Assembly: GCA_964644845.1 (NCBI GenBank)
Contig: CAZXXS010000052.1
Span: forward strand, 1-64,000
Direction of reading: 5' to 3'
Length of the DNA: 64,000 bases
Source of the DNA: Geothermovivens sp964644845
GTDB taxonomy: Bacteria > Zhuqueibacterota > Zhuqueibacteria > Oleimicrobiales > Geothermoviventaceae
Position 1 is the stretch's first letter, and each line of letters starts with the position of its first letter. Positions 18,462-27,964 of the stretch are shown piece by piece. A program made the translations under genes and the position numbers. The notes beneath the pieces are model-generated. The model was not told the origin of the DNA. It saw nothing but the letters and a program-made list of their open reading frames with translations, and ran no database searches.

Positions 18462-19265
18462 ATGGCGAAGCTGGAAATCCGCGACTTGAGCGGAAAGAAG
18501 CGGCGGGTGGAAGTGCTTTACGAAGATGACCACGTTCTTGCTTTGAACAAGCCCGCTCCGCTTCTGACGCTTCCGGACCGCTGGGATCCCAAACGGCCAA
18601 ACCTGCTTGCGTTGCTCCGAAAAAAGCTGGGTGAGGTGAGGCCGTTTGTGGTTCACAGGCTGGACTCCGGGACGAGCGGAGTGGTTATTTTCGCCAAGAC
18701 CCCCGAAGCTCACAAAGGACTTACACGACAGTTTGACCAGAGAAAGGCTCGGAAGGTGTACTGGGCCGTCGTTTCCGGAACGCCGGCCAGAGAGCAAGGG
18801 AAGATCGACAAACCGGTGGCTGAAGATACCAGACGTCCTGGTCACGCTGTGATTTCGAAACGCGGCAAGCCGGCACTGACGTACTACCGGATTCTGGAAA
18901 AGTTCGTGGATTACACGCTGGTTGAGCTCCAGCCCGTAACGGGTAGGTCGCACCAGCTTCGTGTGCACATGCAGTGGCTCGGTACCCCGGTCGCCACAGA
19001 CCCCGACTACGGAGGGCGCCGCGCGCTGTATCTTTCGGAATTCAAGTCAGGCTTTCGGCTGGAGGAGGACGAACAGGAGTACCCTTTCATCAGTCGCCCA
19101 AGTTTGCACGCACGCGTTCTGGAGGTGGTTCACCCGATCAGTGGCGAACGACTGCGTCTCGAAGCGGAACCGCCCAAAGATTTCCGGACTTTTCTCCGCA
19201 TTTTGCGCACCTACCGGCCCTTTGCCGAGGTGATCGACGTGGATGAAAGCAAAGAACCGCGTTGA
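18462..19265 (+). CDS. pseudouridine synthase, RluA/RluD family without S4 domain
   Basis: This 267-aa protein lacks an S4 domain and starts directly with the catalytic fold (VLYEDDHVLALNKPAPL). The catalytic Asp is in VHRLDSGTSGVVIFAKT, followed by YWAVVSG and the conserved VTGRSHQLRVHMQWLGTPV. It is similar in layout to TruC/RluA-type enzymes that modify tRNA or 23S rRNA; the exact target uridine cannot be read from sequence. It forms an RNA-modification cluster with the preceding RluB-type gene and the methyltransferase downstream. Confidence 0.87.
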   Translation: MAKLEIRDLSGKKRRVEVLYEDDHVLALNKPAPLLTLPDRWDPKRPNLLALLRKKLGEVRPFVVHRLDSGTSGVVIFAKTPEAHKGLTRQFDQRKARKVYWAVVSGTPAREQGKIDKPVAEDTRRPGHAVISKRGKPALTYYRILEKFVDYTLVELQPVTGRSHQLRVHMQWLGTPVATDPDYGGRRALYLSEFKSGFRLEEDEQEYPFISRPSLHARVLEVVHPISGERLRLEAEPPKDFRTFLRILRTYRPFAEVIDVDESKEPR

Positions 19266-19652
19266 AGGGGTTTCTGCTCAACAACGAGCTCCTCGTTTGG
19301 AGCCGGCACGACTCGTGGGAATGCTGCTGCGAGGAAGCGTTCAGCTCTTGAGTACGGGAGTGCCAGGCGGTTCTGTCCTCGTGGAATTGAAACCCTCAGA
19401 CCGAAAAGCTTCAGCCTGCTGAACTGGGACTTCCGCGACCGCAGAAGCCGTTGGCAGTTTGAAGCCGGCAGGTGTTGTTGATCCTGGGGACTTGTCGTTC
19501 CCTTGCTGACTGGAGGAGGTGTAAAGCCTGCGTAGGCCCGGCGTTCGAAAAGTCGACTCCTGGACTGAGGGCCGACCCTCAGTGTGCGCTTCCCCCGTTG
19601 CGGCTAACGCAACAACAAATCCGACAATCCTCGTCGAAAAGAAAAGGTCTGT
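19266..19652 (+). other. intergenic region, no feature recognised
   Basis: This 387-base region has no gene. No promoter of the local TANNTT type and no terminator stem stands out. Confidence 0.4.
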
Positions 19653-20831
19653 ATGCCTACACTCATTCTCAAACGCGGTAAAGAACAGCGAATTTTGTCC
19701 GGACACCCGTGGATTTACGCCGGTGAGGTCAAGAAGACGCGGGGTGAGGTGACCGACGGGGACGTGGTACGCGTTGTGGACCACGCCGGACGCCACCTGG
19801 GCATGGCTCTGGTGAACTCCCGCTCAAAGATCTTAGCCCGTCTCTACACACGTGGACGCGAGGTGCTGGACCGTGATTTCCTGAGGCGTCGGCTCCGCGA
19901 GGCACGACAGTTTCGGCGCGATTTTTTGAGGCTCGGTCCGGAGGGTGGTGTCCGCTGGGTGTTCTCCGAAGGTGACCGCCTGCCAGGTTTGATCGTTGAC
20001 CAGTACGGCGGCGTCGTTGTTTTGCAGCTTCTTACGCTACCGATGGACCTGCGTCGCGATTTGCTTGTGGAGCTCATCCACGAGGCGTTTGGCCCTGTCG
20101 CCGTGGTCGAGCGGAGCGATGTGGGAAGTCGGGTGTACGAAGGGCTGGAGCCGGTGAAACAGGTCCTGGCAGGACAGGTAGCGGGACCAGTGACGATCGA
20201 GGAGAACGGAACTCGCTACCTGGTTGACGTGCTCGGTGGTCAAAAGACCGGCTTTTTCCTGGACCAGCGCGAAAACCGGGAGAGGGTCCGCCGGTACGCC
20301 CCGGGCAGACGGGTACTTGACGCGTTCTGCTACACCGGCGGCTTCGCCGTTGCCGCTGCAAAAGCCGGAGCAACGCAAGTTGTCGCACTCGACAGCTCGA
20401 GAGACGCGCTGACTGTGGCGGAAGAGAACACGAGCCTGAACGGTGTAGCCGGGAAGTGCGAATTCGAGGAGGTGAACGTCTTCGACCGGCTTCGCAGTCT
20501 TCAGAAAGAAGGTGCGAAGTTCGACCTGGTGGTGCTTGATCCGCCTGCTTTTGCCAAGAACAAAGCTTCGGTGGCGGGAGCTTTTCGGGGTTACAAAGAG
20601 GTTAACCTGCGAGCCCTGAAACTTCTGAGCAGCGGAGGGCTGTTGCTTACCTGTTCGTGTTCGCAACACATGACCGAGACGCTGTTCGAACGGATGCTGG
20701 TGGAGGCGGTTCGAGATGCCCGCGTGGACGCGACGGTTTTGCGGCGAACCACGCAGGCGGCCGACCACCCGATTGTGCTCGGCATGCCCGAGAGTCAGTA
20801 CCTGAAGTGTTTCTGGTTGCGTGTGTGTTAG
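19653..20831 (+). CDS. class I rRNA large-subunit methyltransferase, RlmI-like
   Basis: This 392-aa protein has an N-terminal PUA domain (GHPWIYAGEV...GDVVRVVDHAGRHLGMALVNSRSKI) and a Rossmann methyltransferase domain: GQKTGFFLDQRENR, then VLDAFCYTGGFAVAAAKAGA as motif I. Motif IV is DLVVLDPPAFAKNK and the catalytic Cys region is LLTCSCSQHM. This is the architecture of RlmI, which makes m5C1962 in 23S rRNA using S-adenosylmethionine. The length is normal. The start is ATG 19653; upstream bases are purine-rich (GAAAAG) without a strong Shine-Dalgarno. It is probably separate from the glycerate kinase downstream, since paired hairpins lie between. Confidence 0.9.
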   Translation: MPTLILKRGKEQRILSGHPWIYAGEVKKTRGEVTDGDVVRVVDHAGRHLGMALVNSRSKILARLYTRGREVLDRDFLRRRLREARQFRRDFLRLGPEGGVRWVFSEGDRLPGLIVDQYGGVVVLQLLTLPMDLRRDLLVELIHEAFGPVAVVERSDVGSRVYEGLEPVKQVLAGQVAGPVTIEENGTRYLVDVLGGQKTGFFLDQRENRERVRRYAPGRRVLDAFCYTGGFAVAAAKAGATQVVALDSSRDALTVAEENTSLNGVAGKCEFEEVNVFDRLRSLQKEGAKFDLVVLDPPAFAKNKASVAGAFRGYKEVNLRALKLLSSGGLLLTCSCSQHMTETLFERMLVEAVRDARVDATVLRRTTQAADHPIVLGMPESQYLKCFWLRVC

Positions 20832-20843
20832 CTCTGTCGGACC

Positions 20844-20880
20844 GTGCCCGGGAATGGCACCGGGCCTTCGGTTCGGCCCG
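20844..20880 (+). terminator. tandem hairpins after the rlmI-like gene
   Basis: GTGCC/GGCAC (20844-20848/20856-20860) is followed directly by CGGGCC/GGCCCG (20861-20866/20875-20880). There is no T run, so termination is plausible but not certain. Confidence 0.4.
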
Positions 20881-21104
20881 TCAGGAGGTTTCCTGCTCGC
20901 GGTAGAACGTGCACCAGTACAACGATGCCAGCGGAGCCAAATCCCAACCGAGCCAGCTCTTGCGCAGCTTTTCGGCCGGAGGGGCTCCGCTTGCTGCTGC
21001 TCGCGGGCTGGCTCTCTGCCCACGGAACCGCCGTCCACGCAAAAAAGCACTCCAGCTGTTGCACCGAAAGTGCGAATTCTGCATTCGACGAGAGGGGTAA
21101 AGCG

Positions 21105-22460
21105 GTGGAACAAACAAGGCAAACCAGGGCGCTGCGCCGAGTGGTGCGGGACCTCTTTCTTTCCGGATTGCGCGCAGTGGCTGCGGATCAGGCGGTAATC
21201 CGTAGTTTGCGCCTGGAAGGGCGAACTCTTCGCGTGGGCCTGCGGCGCTGGACCCTCCCAGGAGACGGTCGTGTGTGGATTGTGGGAGCAGGCAAAGCCA
21301 GCGGAGCGATGGCTTCGGCTGCCGAACTTGCGCTGCGTGAGGTGGTAGCTGGTGGCTGGGTAAACGTTAAGGACGGACATCTGGCGCCTACGGAAAGGGT
21401 CAAACTGCACGAGGCTTCCCACCCCTTGCCGGACGAGCGAGGTCTCTTCGGGGCGGAGGAGATCCTGAAAATCGCCCGCCAGGCCAGACCACAGGATCTC
21501 CTGCTTTGTCTTTTCTCCGGAGGAGGGTCTGCCTTGCTACCTGCGCCGGTGGAAGGCGTTTCCCTCGAGGACAAACAGCGTGTAACCGAACTTTTGCTTC
21601 GCAGCGGCGCCACCATCGACGAAATGAACTGCGTGCGCAAACATCTTTCGCGCGTAAAAGGGGGCCAGCTGGCCAGAGTGGCTTGGCCTACCCCGGTTGT
21701 GTCGTTACTCATCTCCGACGTGCTTGGCGATCGCCTCGACGTGATCGCCTCTGGTCCCACGGCCCCTGATCCTACGACCTTCGGGGAAGCCCTTGCGGTT
21801 CTCGACAAGTACGGCCTGACGCAGGAGCTCCAAACAACGCCTCTTTTGCAGCACTTGAGACTCGGTGCCAGGGGCGAGATTCCGGACACACCCAAACCGG
21901 GTGACCCGATTTTTGAGGCGGTGCAGAATGAGATTGTGGCCAGCAACGCTCTGGCCGTGAAAGCGGTGGAGAAACTGGCCGGAAAAGAAGGGTTTAACAC
22001 CGTGGTGTTAACCTCCCAGCTTCGCGGAGAAGCGAAAGAGGTCGGCAGGGTTCTTGCAAGTGTGGCGTGGGAAATCGTTAGGCACGGGCGTCCAGTACGG
22101 CCACCCGCCTGCGTCATTTCCGGCGGCGAAACGACGGTGCGTCTGGGGAAGACACCGGGCAAAGGTGGCCGTAACCAGGAGCTGGCCCTGGCTGCTGCCT
22201 TGGAACTGCCTCCGCTGCCGGGCGTTGTGCTGCTTTCCGCAGGAACGGACGGCACGGACGGACCAACTGACGCCGCTGGAGCCGTTGTAGACGGCCTCAC
22301 CGTGAAACGAGCTCGGGCAAAGGGCCTCGAACCAGCTCATTTTCTGGCTGATCACGATTCGTACAGATTTTTCCAGAAAACTGGCGAACTTTTGATCACT
22401 GGTCCCACCGGTACCAACGTGATGGATTTGCAGATTTTGCTTGTGGAGGAAACGTCATGA
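21105..22460 (+). CDS. glycerate 2-kinase, MOFRL family
   Basis: This 451-aa protein phosphorylates D-glycerate to 2-phosphoglycerate using ATP. Typical blocks are VWIVGAGKASGAMA near the N-terminus, LLCLFSGGGSALLPAP, the INCVRKHLS-like EMNCVRKHLSRVKGGQLA, LISDVLGD, and the C-terminal MOFRL segment GGRNQELALA...LSAGTDGTDGPTDAAGAVVDG. GTG 21105 was chosen (AGAGGGG upstream); it gives the usual family length, whereas the frame extends upstream through the hairpins. Its stop overlaps pyruvate kinase by four bases. Together with enolase the two would turn glycerate into pyruvate, so translational coupling is biochemically sensible. Confidence 0.92.
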   Translation: MEQTRQTRALRRVVRDLFLSGLRAVAADQAVIRSLRLEGRTLRVGLRRWTLPGDGRVWIVGAGKASGAMASAAELALREVVAGGWVNVKDGHLAPTERVKLHEASHPLPDERGLFGAEEILKIARQARPQDLLLCLFSGGGSALLPAPVEGVSLEDKQRVTELLLRSGATIDEMNCVRKHLSRVKGGQLARVAWPTPVVSLLISDVLGDRLDVIASGPTAPDPTTFGEALAVLDKYGLTQELQTTPLLQHLRLGARGEIPDTPKPGDPIFEAVQNEIVASNALAVKAVEKLAGKEGFNTVVLTSQLRGEAKEVGRVLASVAWEIVRHGRPVRPPACVISGGETTVRLGKTPGKGGRNQELALAAALELPPLPGVVLLSAGTDGTDGPTDAAGAVVDGLTVKRARAKGLEPAHFLADHDSYRFFQKTGELLITGPTGTNVMDLQILLVEETS

Positions 22461-23872
22461 GGCGGACAAAGATTGTCTGCACCATCGGTCCAGCCTGCGA
22501 AACGGAGGAGAAGTTGCGCGGGTTGATTCTCGCCGGGATGAACGTTGCCAGACTGAATTTCTCACACAGTAGTTTGGAAGACCACGCCCGGCGTCTGTCC
22601 ATCATCCGGAAGCTTTCGGAGGAGCTCAATCGGCCCGTGGCTGTTTTGCAGGACCTTTCGGGGCCAAAGATTCGGATTGGAGAGGTGGAGGGTGGGACTG
22701 CTGTTTTGCCTCCAGGTGAGAAGGTCAGCTTGGTGTCGGGCGAAGGTGTCGGCGATGCGAGACGCCTTTACGTAAACTACCCGCACCTGACGACAGACCT
22801 TCGCGAGGGCGACAGGGTGCTCCTCGGTGACGGACAGGTAGAGCTGCGGGTCGAGAAGGTCACGGGATCAGAGGTCATCTGCAAGATCGAGGTTGGAGGC
22901 GAAATCTCGTCGCGCAAGGGAATTAACTTCCCAGGAGGGCGGCTTCAGATTTCGGCCATGACCGACAAAGATTGGCGAGACCTGGAGTTCGGTCTTGAGA
23001 TTGGGGTGGACATCGTGGCGCTTTCCTTTGTCCGCTCCGCGGAAGACGTGGCTGTAGTGAAGCGCTACCTGGCCGAAAAAGGACGCCGGATCCCGGTGGT
23101 GGCGAAAATCGAGAAGCAGGAAGCCATCGACAACCTGGACGAGATCTTGAGCGAGGCCGACGGGGCCATCGTGGCGCGCGGCGATCTTGCGGTGGAGACA
23201 GCTTTGGAACGGGTTCCGATCGTGCAGAAAGAAGTGATCCGCCGGTGCAACGTCAAGGCCATTCCCGTTGTTACTGCCACGCAGATGCTGCGGTCAATGG
23301 TGGACAACCCGAGGCCTACGCGCGCCGAGGCGACCGACGTCGCGAACGCAGTCCTCGACGGGACGGACGCCGTCATGCTGTCGGAGGAGACAGCGGTCGG
23401 ACAGTACCCAATCGAGGCCGTCCAGATGATGGACCGAATCGTACGAGCCGCGGAAGAAGTGTACGCTTACGGGCGATTTTTGCACGACGCCGGCGAGTTG
23501 CCGCGCGCTACGGTCAGCGACGCCATCAGTCACGCTGTGAACCTGATGGCGGAAGATCTGTCGATCAGTGCGATCCTGACGCCGACGGAATCCGGCGGCA
23601 CGGCGCGCCTCGTAGCGCGCTTTCGACCACGTGCCCGGCAAATTGCTGTGACGTCCAGCCCGGAAACGTACCGGGCCATGTGTCTCAGCTGGGGCGTGAC
23701 GCCGCTCCTGTGTAACCGCTTCCGGGACACGGATGAGATGATCGAAAAAAGCATCGAGCTTGCCAAGCAAAACGATCTGGTCTCCGCGGGAGACCGAGTC
23801 GTCATTACTGCAGGTACGCCCGTTGGCGTGCCCGGACGGACGAACTTGATCCGTGTGGAGGTTGTCCGCTGA
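22457..23872 (+). CDS. pyk: pyruvate kinase
   Basis: This 471-aa enzyme converts phosphoenolpyruvate and ADP to pyruvate and ATP. It has the N-terminal TKIVCTIGPAC, LNFSHSS, the B-domain and the active-site block VVAKIEKQEAIDNLDEIL with the catalytic Lys. It also has VARGDLAVE and ATQMLRSMVDNPRPTRAEATDVANAVLDGTDAVMLS in separate parts of the barrel. The C-terminal allosteric domain is present (TESGGTARLVARFRP). It overlaps the glycerate kinase (ATGA), so the two are translationally coupled. Confidence 0.96.
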   Translation: MRRTKIVCTIGPACETEEKLRGLILAGMNVARLNFSHSSLEDHARRLSIIRKLSEELNRPVAVLQDLSGPKIRIGEVEGGTAVLPPGEKVSLVSGEGVGDARRLYVNYPHLTTDLREGDRVLLGDGQVELRVEKVTGSEVICKIEVGGEISSRKGINFPGGRLQISAMTDKDWRDLEFGLEIGVDIVALSFVRSAEDVAVVKRYLAEKGRRIPVVAKIEKQEAIDNLDEILSEADGAIVARGDLAVETALERVPIVQKEVIRRCNVKAIPVVTATQMLRSMVDNPRPTRAEATDVANAVLDGTDAVMLSEETAVGQYPIEAVQMMDRIVRAAEEVYAYGRFLHDAGELPRATVSDAISHAVNLMAEDLSISAILTPTESGGTARLVARFRPRARQIAVTSSPETYRAMCLSWGVTPLLCNRFRDTDEMIEKSIELAKQNDLVSAGDRVVITAGTPVGVPGRTNLIRVEVVR

Positions 23873-23898
23873 GTTGGCTGACCCCAGCAACGCGGGCC

Positions 23899-24207
23899 TT
23901 GCTGACGATGGCCCTCTCGGCTGTCTTGCTCGGCGCCTTGGCGGGTAGAACGCAGGCCGAGCTGTCTGCTGTTCAAGACACGTCCTTGACTGCGCTGGAC
24001 AGCTCCATCGTGGCCCAACTTGTTACGGTTGTTGAGCTGATGAAACTCGAGGCCAGGCAAGACAGTTTACGAGCGGAACTGAATGCCCTGGAAGAGGTGC
24101 AACTCGAGTACCGGGACAACTGGGCACTTTGGCCAGCTGTTCTCGCCGTACTCATTGTCGCCGTTTGGAGTAGCAGGGCATTTCGCCGCCGCGCGGCCAG
24201 TGAGTAA
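23899..24207 (+). CDS. small membrane protein with signal-like N-terminus
   Basis: This protein of about 102 aa opens with a hydrophobic, signal-like segment (MALSAVLLGALAGRTQAE). A predicted helical heptad-rich stretch follows (ELMKLEARQDSLRAELNALEEVQLEY), then one transmembrane helix (WPAVLAVLIVAVWSS) and a basic tail (RAFRRRAASE). This suggests an inner-membrane protein with a short periplasmic coiled coil. No family is recognised. TTG 23899 or ATG 23908 could be the start. It begins 27 bases after pyk and may ride on its transcript. Confidence 0.5.
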   Translation: MLTMALSAVLLGALAGRTQAELSAVQDTSLTALDSSIVAQLVTVVELMKLEARQDSLRAELNALEEVQLEYRDNWALWPAVLAVLIVAVWSSRAFRRRAASE

Positions 24208-24822
24208 ACTGGCGAAATGTGTGTTCCCAGTGGCCCGAAAAGGGTAACCGAAAATGGCTGCGGCTGCTGTGCGAAAAGGTTCGGATTGGACTGCATGCAC
24301 GCAGGTTCGCCTGAAAATCGAGTCGAAACACGGGACGTTCAAGCCAGTCTCCGTTTGAGCGAACGGGGAATGTTTGTTTTCGCACGGGCCTCGGCTGGAA
24401 AGGAACTGCCCAGTAAGGACCAGGCGACACCTGGAGTGCGCGCTGCCACAGGGGGAGGAAGCCTTGCCAATCTGCGAGAGTCTGTTCGTGGAGGTTCTCA
24501 CGCATTTGAGGTTGACGCTGTTCTCTCCGGTAGCAGTTTTTCCAGGGTGAAGGGACGGCTGGAAAGCCGATTCGTGTGCTAACCGGTCGTCCACCCCGTC
24601 ACATCAGCACACTGACAGCCTCTTGGGGTTTGCGCCTGCTAAGACAAGCGAGTCCCGGATTTAGCTGCCTTGTTGAACCCGCCAGGTGGGGCACAGCTCG
24701 AACGCCGAGGCCAAGAGGGGCAGGCTTAGCTTGCAAGTGAATTCCGATGGTAAACGTGGTGCGTCTGTCTCGCGCGGAGCCTGTTCCGTAAGAATCGGGG
24801 CGTGCCCCAGCCGGATTTGCCG
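24208..24822 (+). other. long intergenic region
   Basis: There are no supported genes. The single longer frame (24217-24582) is Ser/Gly/Arg-rich, without structure, family signature or ribosome binding site. Confidence 0.45.
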
Positions 24823-24851
24823 TTGCGCGGGAAGCGGGAATTGTCTATCTT
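24823..24851 (+). promoter_or_regulatory. candidate promoter of the M24 peptidase-symporter unit
   Basis: TTGCGC (24823-24828), a 17-base spacer and TATCTT (24846-24851). The predicted leader to ATG 25065 is unusually long (about 200 nt) and contains a 47-codon frame (24897-25040) of unknown significance. Confidence 0.6.
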
Positions 24852-25064
24852 ACTTGCGGACGGCCGAAACGCCCCTGAAGCTGTCCGGCACACCGGATGA
24901 GGGGCTGCACGTGTGACAAGCCGATCGTCAGACGGAGGCAGCTTGAATTCCGTGATCAAGAGGCAACCGCGTCTCCGTGTGAACCCTGCCGATTCCCGCA
25001 GTTTGTTCCCCAACCCACGTCAAAGTGTTCGCTCGCGTAACAAATGGACGTCTGAGGAGGCGAA

Positions 25065-26249
25065 ATGGACCTGGAGGCCATTCAGCGTGCTCTGAAGGAA
25101 GCTGGCGTGGACGGCTGGCTCTTTTACGACTTTCACAATCGGGATGCCATCGCGCACAAGATTCTCGAAATCGACACCTCGCGTTTTAGCTCGCGCCGCT
25201 GGTTCTACTACATCCCAGCTGTAGGTGAGCCGCAGAAAATCGTGCACAGCATCGAACGTTGGCGCCTGGATCACCTGCCTGGTGAGCGGCACATCTATCT
25301 GCCCTGGCAACAGCTGCACGACATTCTGCGCCAGGTGCTTTCGGGCGCCGGGAAAGTCGCCATGCAGTATTCCCCCATGAATCACATCCCCTACGTGTCC
25401 GTCGTAGACGGTGGGACACTCGACTTGATCCGGAGCTTCGGGGTCGAGGTGGTGTCGAGTGCGGATCTCGTGGGAATGTTTGAGGCGCGCCTGGACGAGC
25501 GAGGCTACGAGACGCACCTGCGGGCGTCGAAGGCGTTGCACGAGGTGAGAGCAATCACTTTTGAGGAGGTGGGTAGACGCCTCCGGGCGGGCCAGACGGC
25601 GACGGAGTACGACATCCTGTTGTTCATGCACGAGATCATGCGAAGCAAAGGGCTCGTTTGGGACGACGGGCCAATTGTGGCAGTGAACGCGCATGCCGCC
25701 GACCCGCACTTTGAACCTACAGCTGAAAACAGCTGGGAAATCAAGCCGGGCGACCTGTTGCTACTGGACCTGTGGGCCAAGATCGACGAACCAGACAGCA
25801 TTTACGCCGACATCACTTGGGTTGCCTACTTGGGTGAGGACATCCCGGGTAGGATGGTAGAGGTGTTCAACATTGTGCGCGACGCTCGCGATGCGGCAGT
25901 GGCGCTGGTTGAGCAACGGTTCGCCAGAGGGGAGCCCGTGCATGGGTGGGAAGTGGACGACGCAAGTCGCAAAGTCATTCAGAATGCTGGTTTTGGCGAG
26001 TATTTCATTCACCGTACTGGGCACAACATCGGCCGTGAAGTGCACGGGAACGGGGTGAACATCGACAACCTTGAGACGAAGGATGAACGACTGATTCTAC
26101 CTGGCACTTGCTTTTCGGTGGAACCGGGCATTTACCTGGAGCAGGAGAACTTTGGCATCCGGTCCGAAATCGACGTGTTTGTGACCCTGAGTGGCAAAGT
26201 GGAGGTAACGGGACCAAGGCAACAGGAACTGGTTAAAGTAGCGTTGTGA
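25065..26249 (+). CDS. M24-family metallopeptidase (Xaa-Pro peptidase-like)
   Basis: This 394-aa protein has a creatinase-type N-terminal domain and a pita-bread M24 domain. The five metal ligands can be followed: Asp in LLLLDLWAKI, Asp in YADITW, His in HRTGHNIGREVHG, Glu in SVEPGIY and Glu in RSEIDVFV. It would be a cytoplasmic Xaa-Pro aminopeptidase or dipeptidase, although creatinase-like members exist. GGAGG precedes ATG 25065. The next gene, a sodium symporter, starts 49 bases later, suggesting uptake followed by hydrolysis of a small peptide or amide; this is inference. Confidence 0.88.
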   Translation: MDLEAIQRALKEAGVDGWLFYDFHNRDAIAHKILEIDTSRFSSRRWFYYIPAVGEPQKIVHSIERWRLDHLPGERHIYLPWQQLHDILRQVLSGAGKVAMQYSPMNHIPYVSVVDGGTLDLIRSFGVEVVSSADLVGMFEARLDERGYETHLRASKALHEVRAITFEEVGRRLRAGQTATEYDILLFMHEIMRSKGLVWDDGPIVAVNAHAADPHFEPTAENSWEIKPGDLLLLDLWAKIDEPDSIYADITWVAYLGEDIPGRMVEVFNIVRDARDAAVALVEQRFARGEPVHGWEVDDASRKVIQNAGFGEYFIHRTGHNIGREVHGNGVNIDNLETKDERLILPGTCFSVEPGIYLEQENFGIRSEIDVFVTLSGKVEVTGPRQQELVKVAL

Positions 26250-26298
26250 GGTGTCTGGGGCCTACTTTGCGGGCCCGGAGCTGGAGGGAGGAGCGCAC

Positions 26299-27795
26299 AT
26301 GAGCTGGTACCTCTACATCATTCTGGCCTACCTGCTGGTACTGATGGGTTTCAATTTGTACCGCGCCCGTCGCGTGAAGACGCAAGAAGACATGATGGTG
26401 GCAGGACGCTCGCTGAGCGTCAAAGTGATGGTGTTTACCTTGATCTGTACCTGGATTGGTTCCGGTACGTTCATCGCGGGAGCTGAGTACGCGGCCAAAG
26501 CTGGTTGGAGCAGCTTGTGGCTGCCTGCCGGCGCCTGGGTTGGCATTGTCCTCATTTTCTTCCTGGCCGGGAAAATTCGTACATTTGGCCAGTACACCAT
26601 CGGCGACATCCTGGAGGTGCGTTACGGACCAGCCGCACGCGTGTTCGGCGCAATTGCGCTGATCATCAGCTTTACGGCGATTGTTTCCTACCAGTTCCGA
26701 GCCGGAGGGTACATCCTGAATGTGGTTACAGATGGCCAGATGTCGGTGGCGACAGGTCAGTTTCTCGCCGCTTTCTTTGTGATTGTTTTCACCGCGGCTG
26801 CGGGCATGGTCGCCGTGGCCTACACGGATTTACCTAATGGCATCATCATTGTGCTGGCCACGCTGGTGTCCATTCCGTTTGTCTACCACACGGCTGGCGG
26901 CTGGGAAGCCGCTCGGCAGGCCCTTCCCCCTCAACATTTTTCGGTGATCAACGACACCTTTGGTCAGCATCCAGCCTTGAAAGCGGGCGGATATTTCCTG
27001 GCCACGCTCATGCTACTGATGGGTGTGCAGAGCATGTACCAGAAGTTCTACAGCGCTCGCTCCCCGAGGGAGGCGCGTCAGGCCGTGGCTCTGTGGGTGG
27101 TGGGCACGATTTTCGTGGAGACAGCGGTGGTGGTGATCGCGGTTTTCGCTGCAGCCCATTTCTGGCCGCAGATCAGTGAGTGGTTGCACTCCAGTGGCAA
27201 ACAAGGGATGGACCCGGCATCGATTGTGCTTCAGGCCGCCCGCTACATGGTGCCACCACTGATCGGCGTGCTGCTTCTGGGAGCGGCTACGGCCGTCGTG
27301 ATTTCCACTGGAATGAATTACCTGCTCTCGCCGACGACAAACATCATGCGGGACGTTTACCAGCGCTTCATCGATCCGGATGCCTCGCAGCGGACCATGG
27401 TGGTGTTGCAGAAAGTGATGATTGTTGTCCTCGGAGTGGTTGCGTACCAGCTGGCTACCAGGCTCGTTTCCGTGCTGGAAATGAGCTACTTCGCCTACAC
27501 GGTTTACGGGGTTGCCATTACACCGGCTCTGCTGGCGGCTCTGGCGTGGAAACGAGCCACGCGGGCGGGAGGTTTGGCCTCGATTCTCAGCGGGACCGCT
27601 GTGGCCGTTTTCCTGAAAGTGATGACCTACGTTCTGCCTCCGGAGCAGGTCCCCGAGGGCGATCCCTGGGGTATCCCGTTGATCTACCCGTCCCTGCTGG
27701 TTTCGGTGCTGGCTCTGGTGGTCGTGAGTTACCTAACACCGCCACCGAGCAGGGAAGAGTTGGCACCGCTTTTCCCCGATTTGAAGGCCAAGTGA
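26299..27795 (+). CDS. sodium:solute symporter family protein
   Basis: This membrane transporter of about 498 aa belongs to the SSS family, with around 13 hydrophobic helices. Typical signatures are WIGSGTFIAGAEYAAKAGW after the first helices, FGQYTIGDILEVRYGPAARV (the family GD.L..R motif), AYTDLPNGIIIVLA and STGMNYLLSPTTNIMRDVY. The substrate is unknown. ATG 26299 was chosen because GGAGGGAGG lies just upstream; an earlier in-frame start at 26251 precedes that site. It follows the M24 peptidase gene closely and probably shares its promoter. Confidence 0.9.
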   Translation: MSWYLYIILAYLLVLMGFNLYRARRVKTQEDMMVAGRSLSVKVMVFTLICTWIGSGTFIAGAEYAAKAGWSSLWLPAGAWVGIVLIFFLAGKIRTFGQYTIGDILEVRYGPAARVFGAIALIISFTAIVSYQFRAGGYILNVVTDGQMSVATGQFLAAFFVIVFTAAAGMVAVAYTDLPNGIIIVLATLVSIPFVYHTAGGWEAARQALPPQHFSVINDTFGQHPALKAGGYFLATLMLLMGVQSMYQKFYSARSPREARQAVALWVVGTIFVETAVVVIAVFAAAHFWPQISEWLHSSGKQGMDPASIVLQAARYMVPPLIGVLLLGAATAVVISTGMNYLLSPTTNIMRDVYQRFIDPDASQRTMVVLQKVMIVVLGVVAYQLATRLVSVLEMSYFAYTVYGVAITPALLAALAWKRATRAGGLASILSGTAVAVFLKVMTYVLPPEQVPEGDPWGIPLIYPSLLVSVLALVVVSYLTPPPSREELAPLFPDLKAK

Positions 27796-27964
27796 GGTGG
27801 GTGCGATGCGCGGCATCGCCAATCGGCAGAAGAAAAATGTTGTGCCAAGACGCGATTTCCTGCGCGCCAAGACGGAGCTTTTGGCGAGGGAAAGACTGCG
27901 GCAACACACAGGTGTGCAAACGAACAAGCTGAGTGCGGCGAGACCGAACCGGACGGAGGGTCAA

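Noticed and set aside
20844..21104. N-terminal extension of the glycerate kinase with a hydrophobic stretch
   Set aside because: It crosses the hairpins after rlmI, looks unlike the family, and GTG 21105 has a good ribosome binding site.
20037..21422. 461-codon open frame on the minus strand
   Set aside because: It lies antisense to the rlmI-like and glycerate kinase genes, has no family signature or ribosome binding site, and is a by-product of codon bias.
24217..24582. 121-codon frame after pyk
   Set aside because: It has low-complexity composition, no ribosome binding site and no recognised domain.
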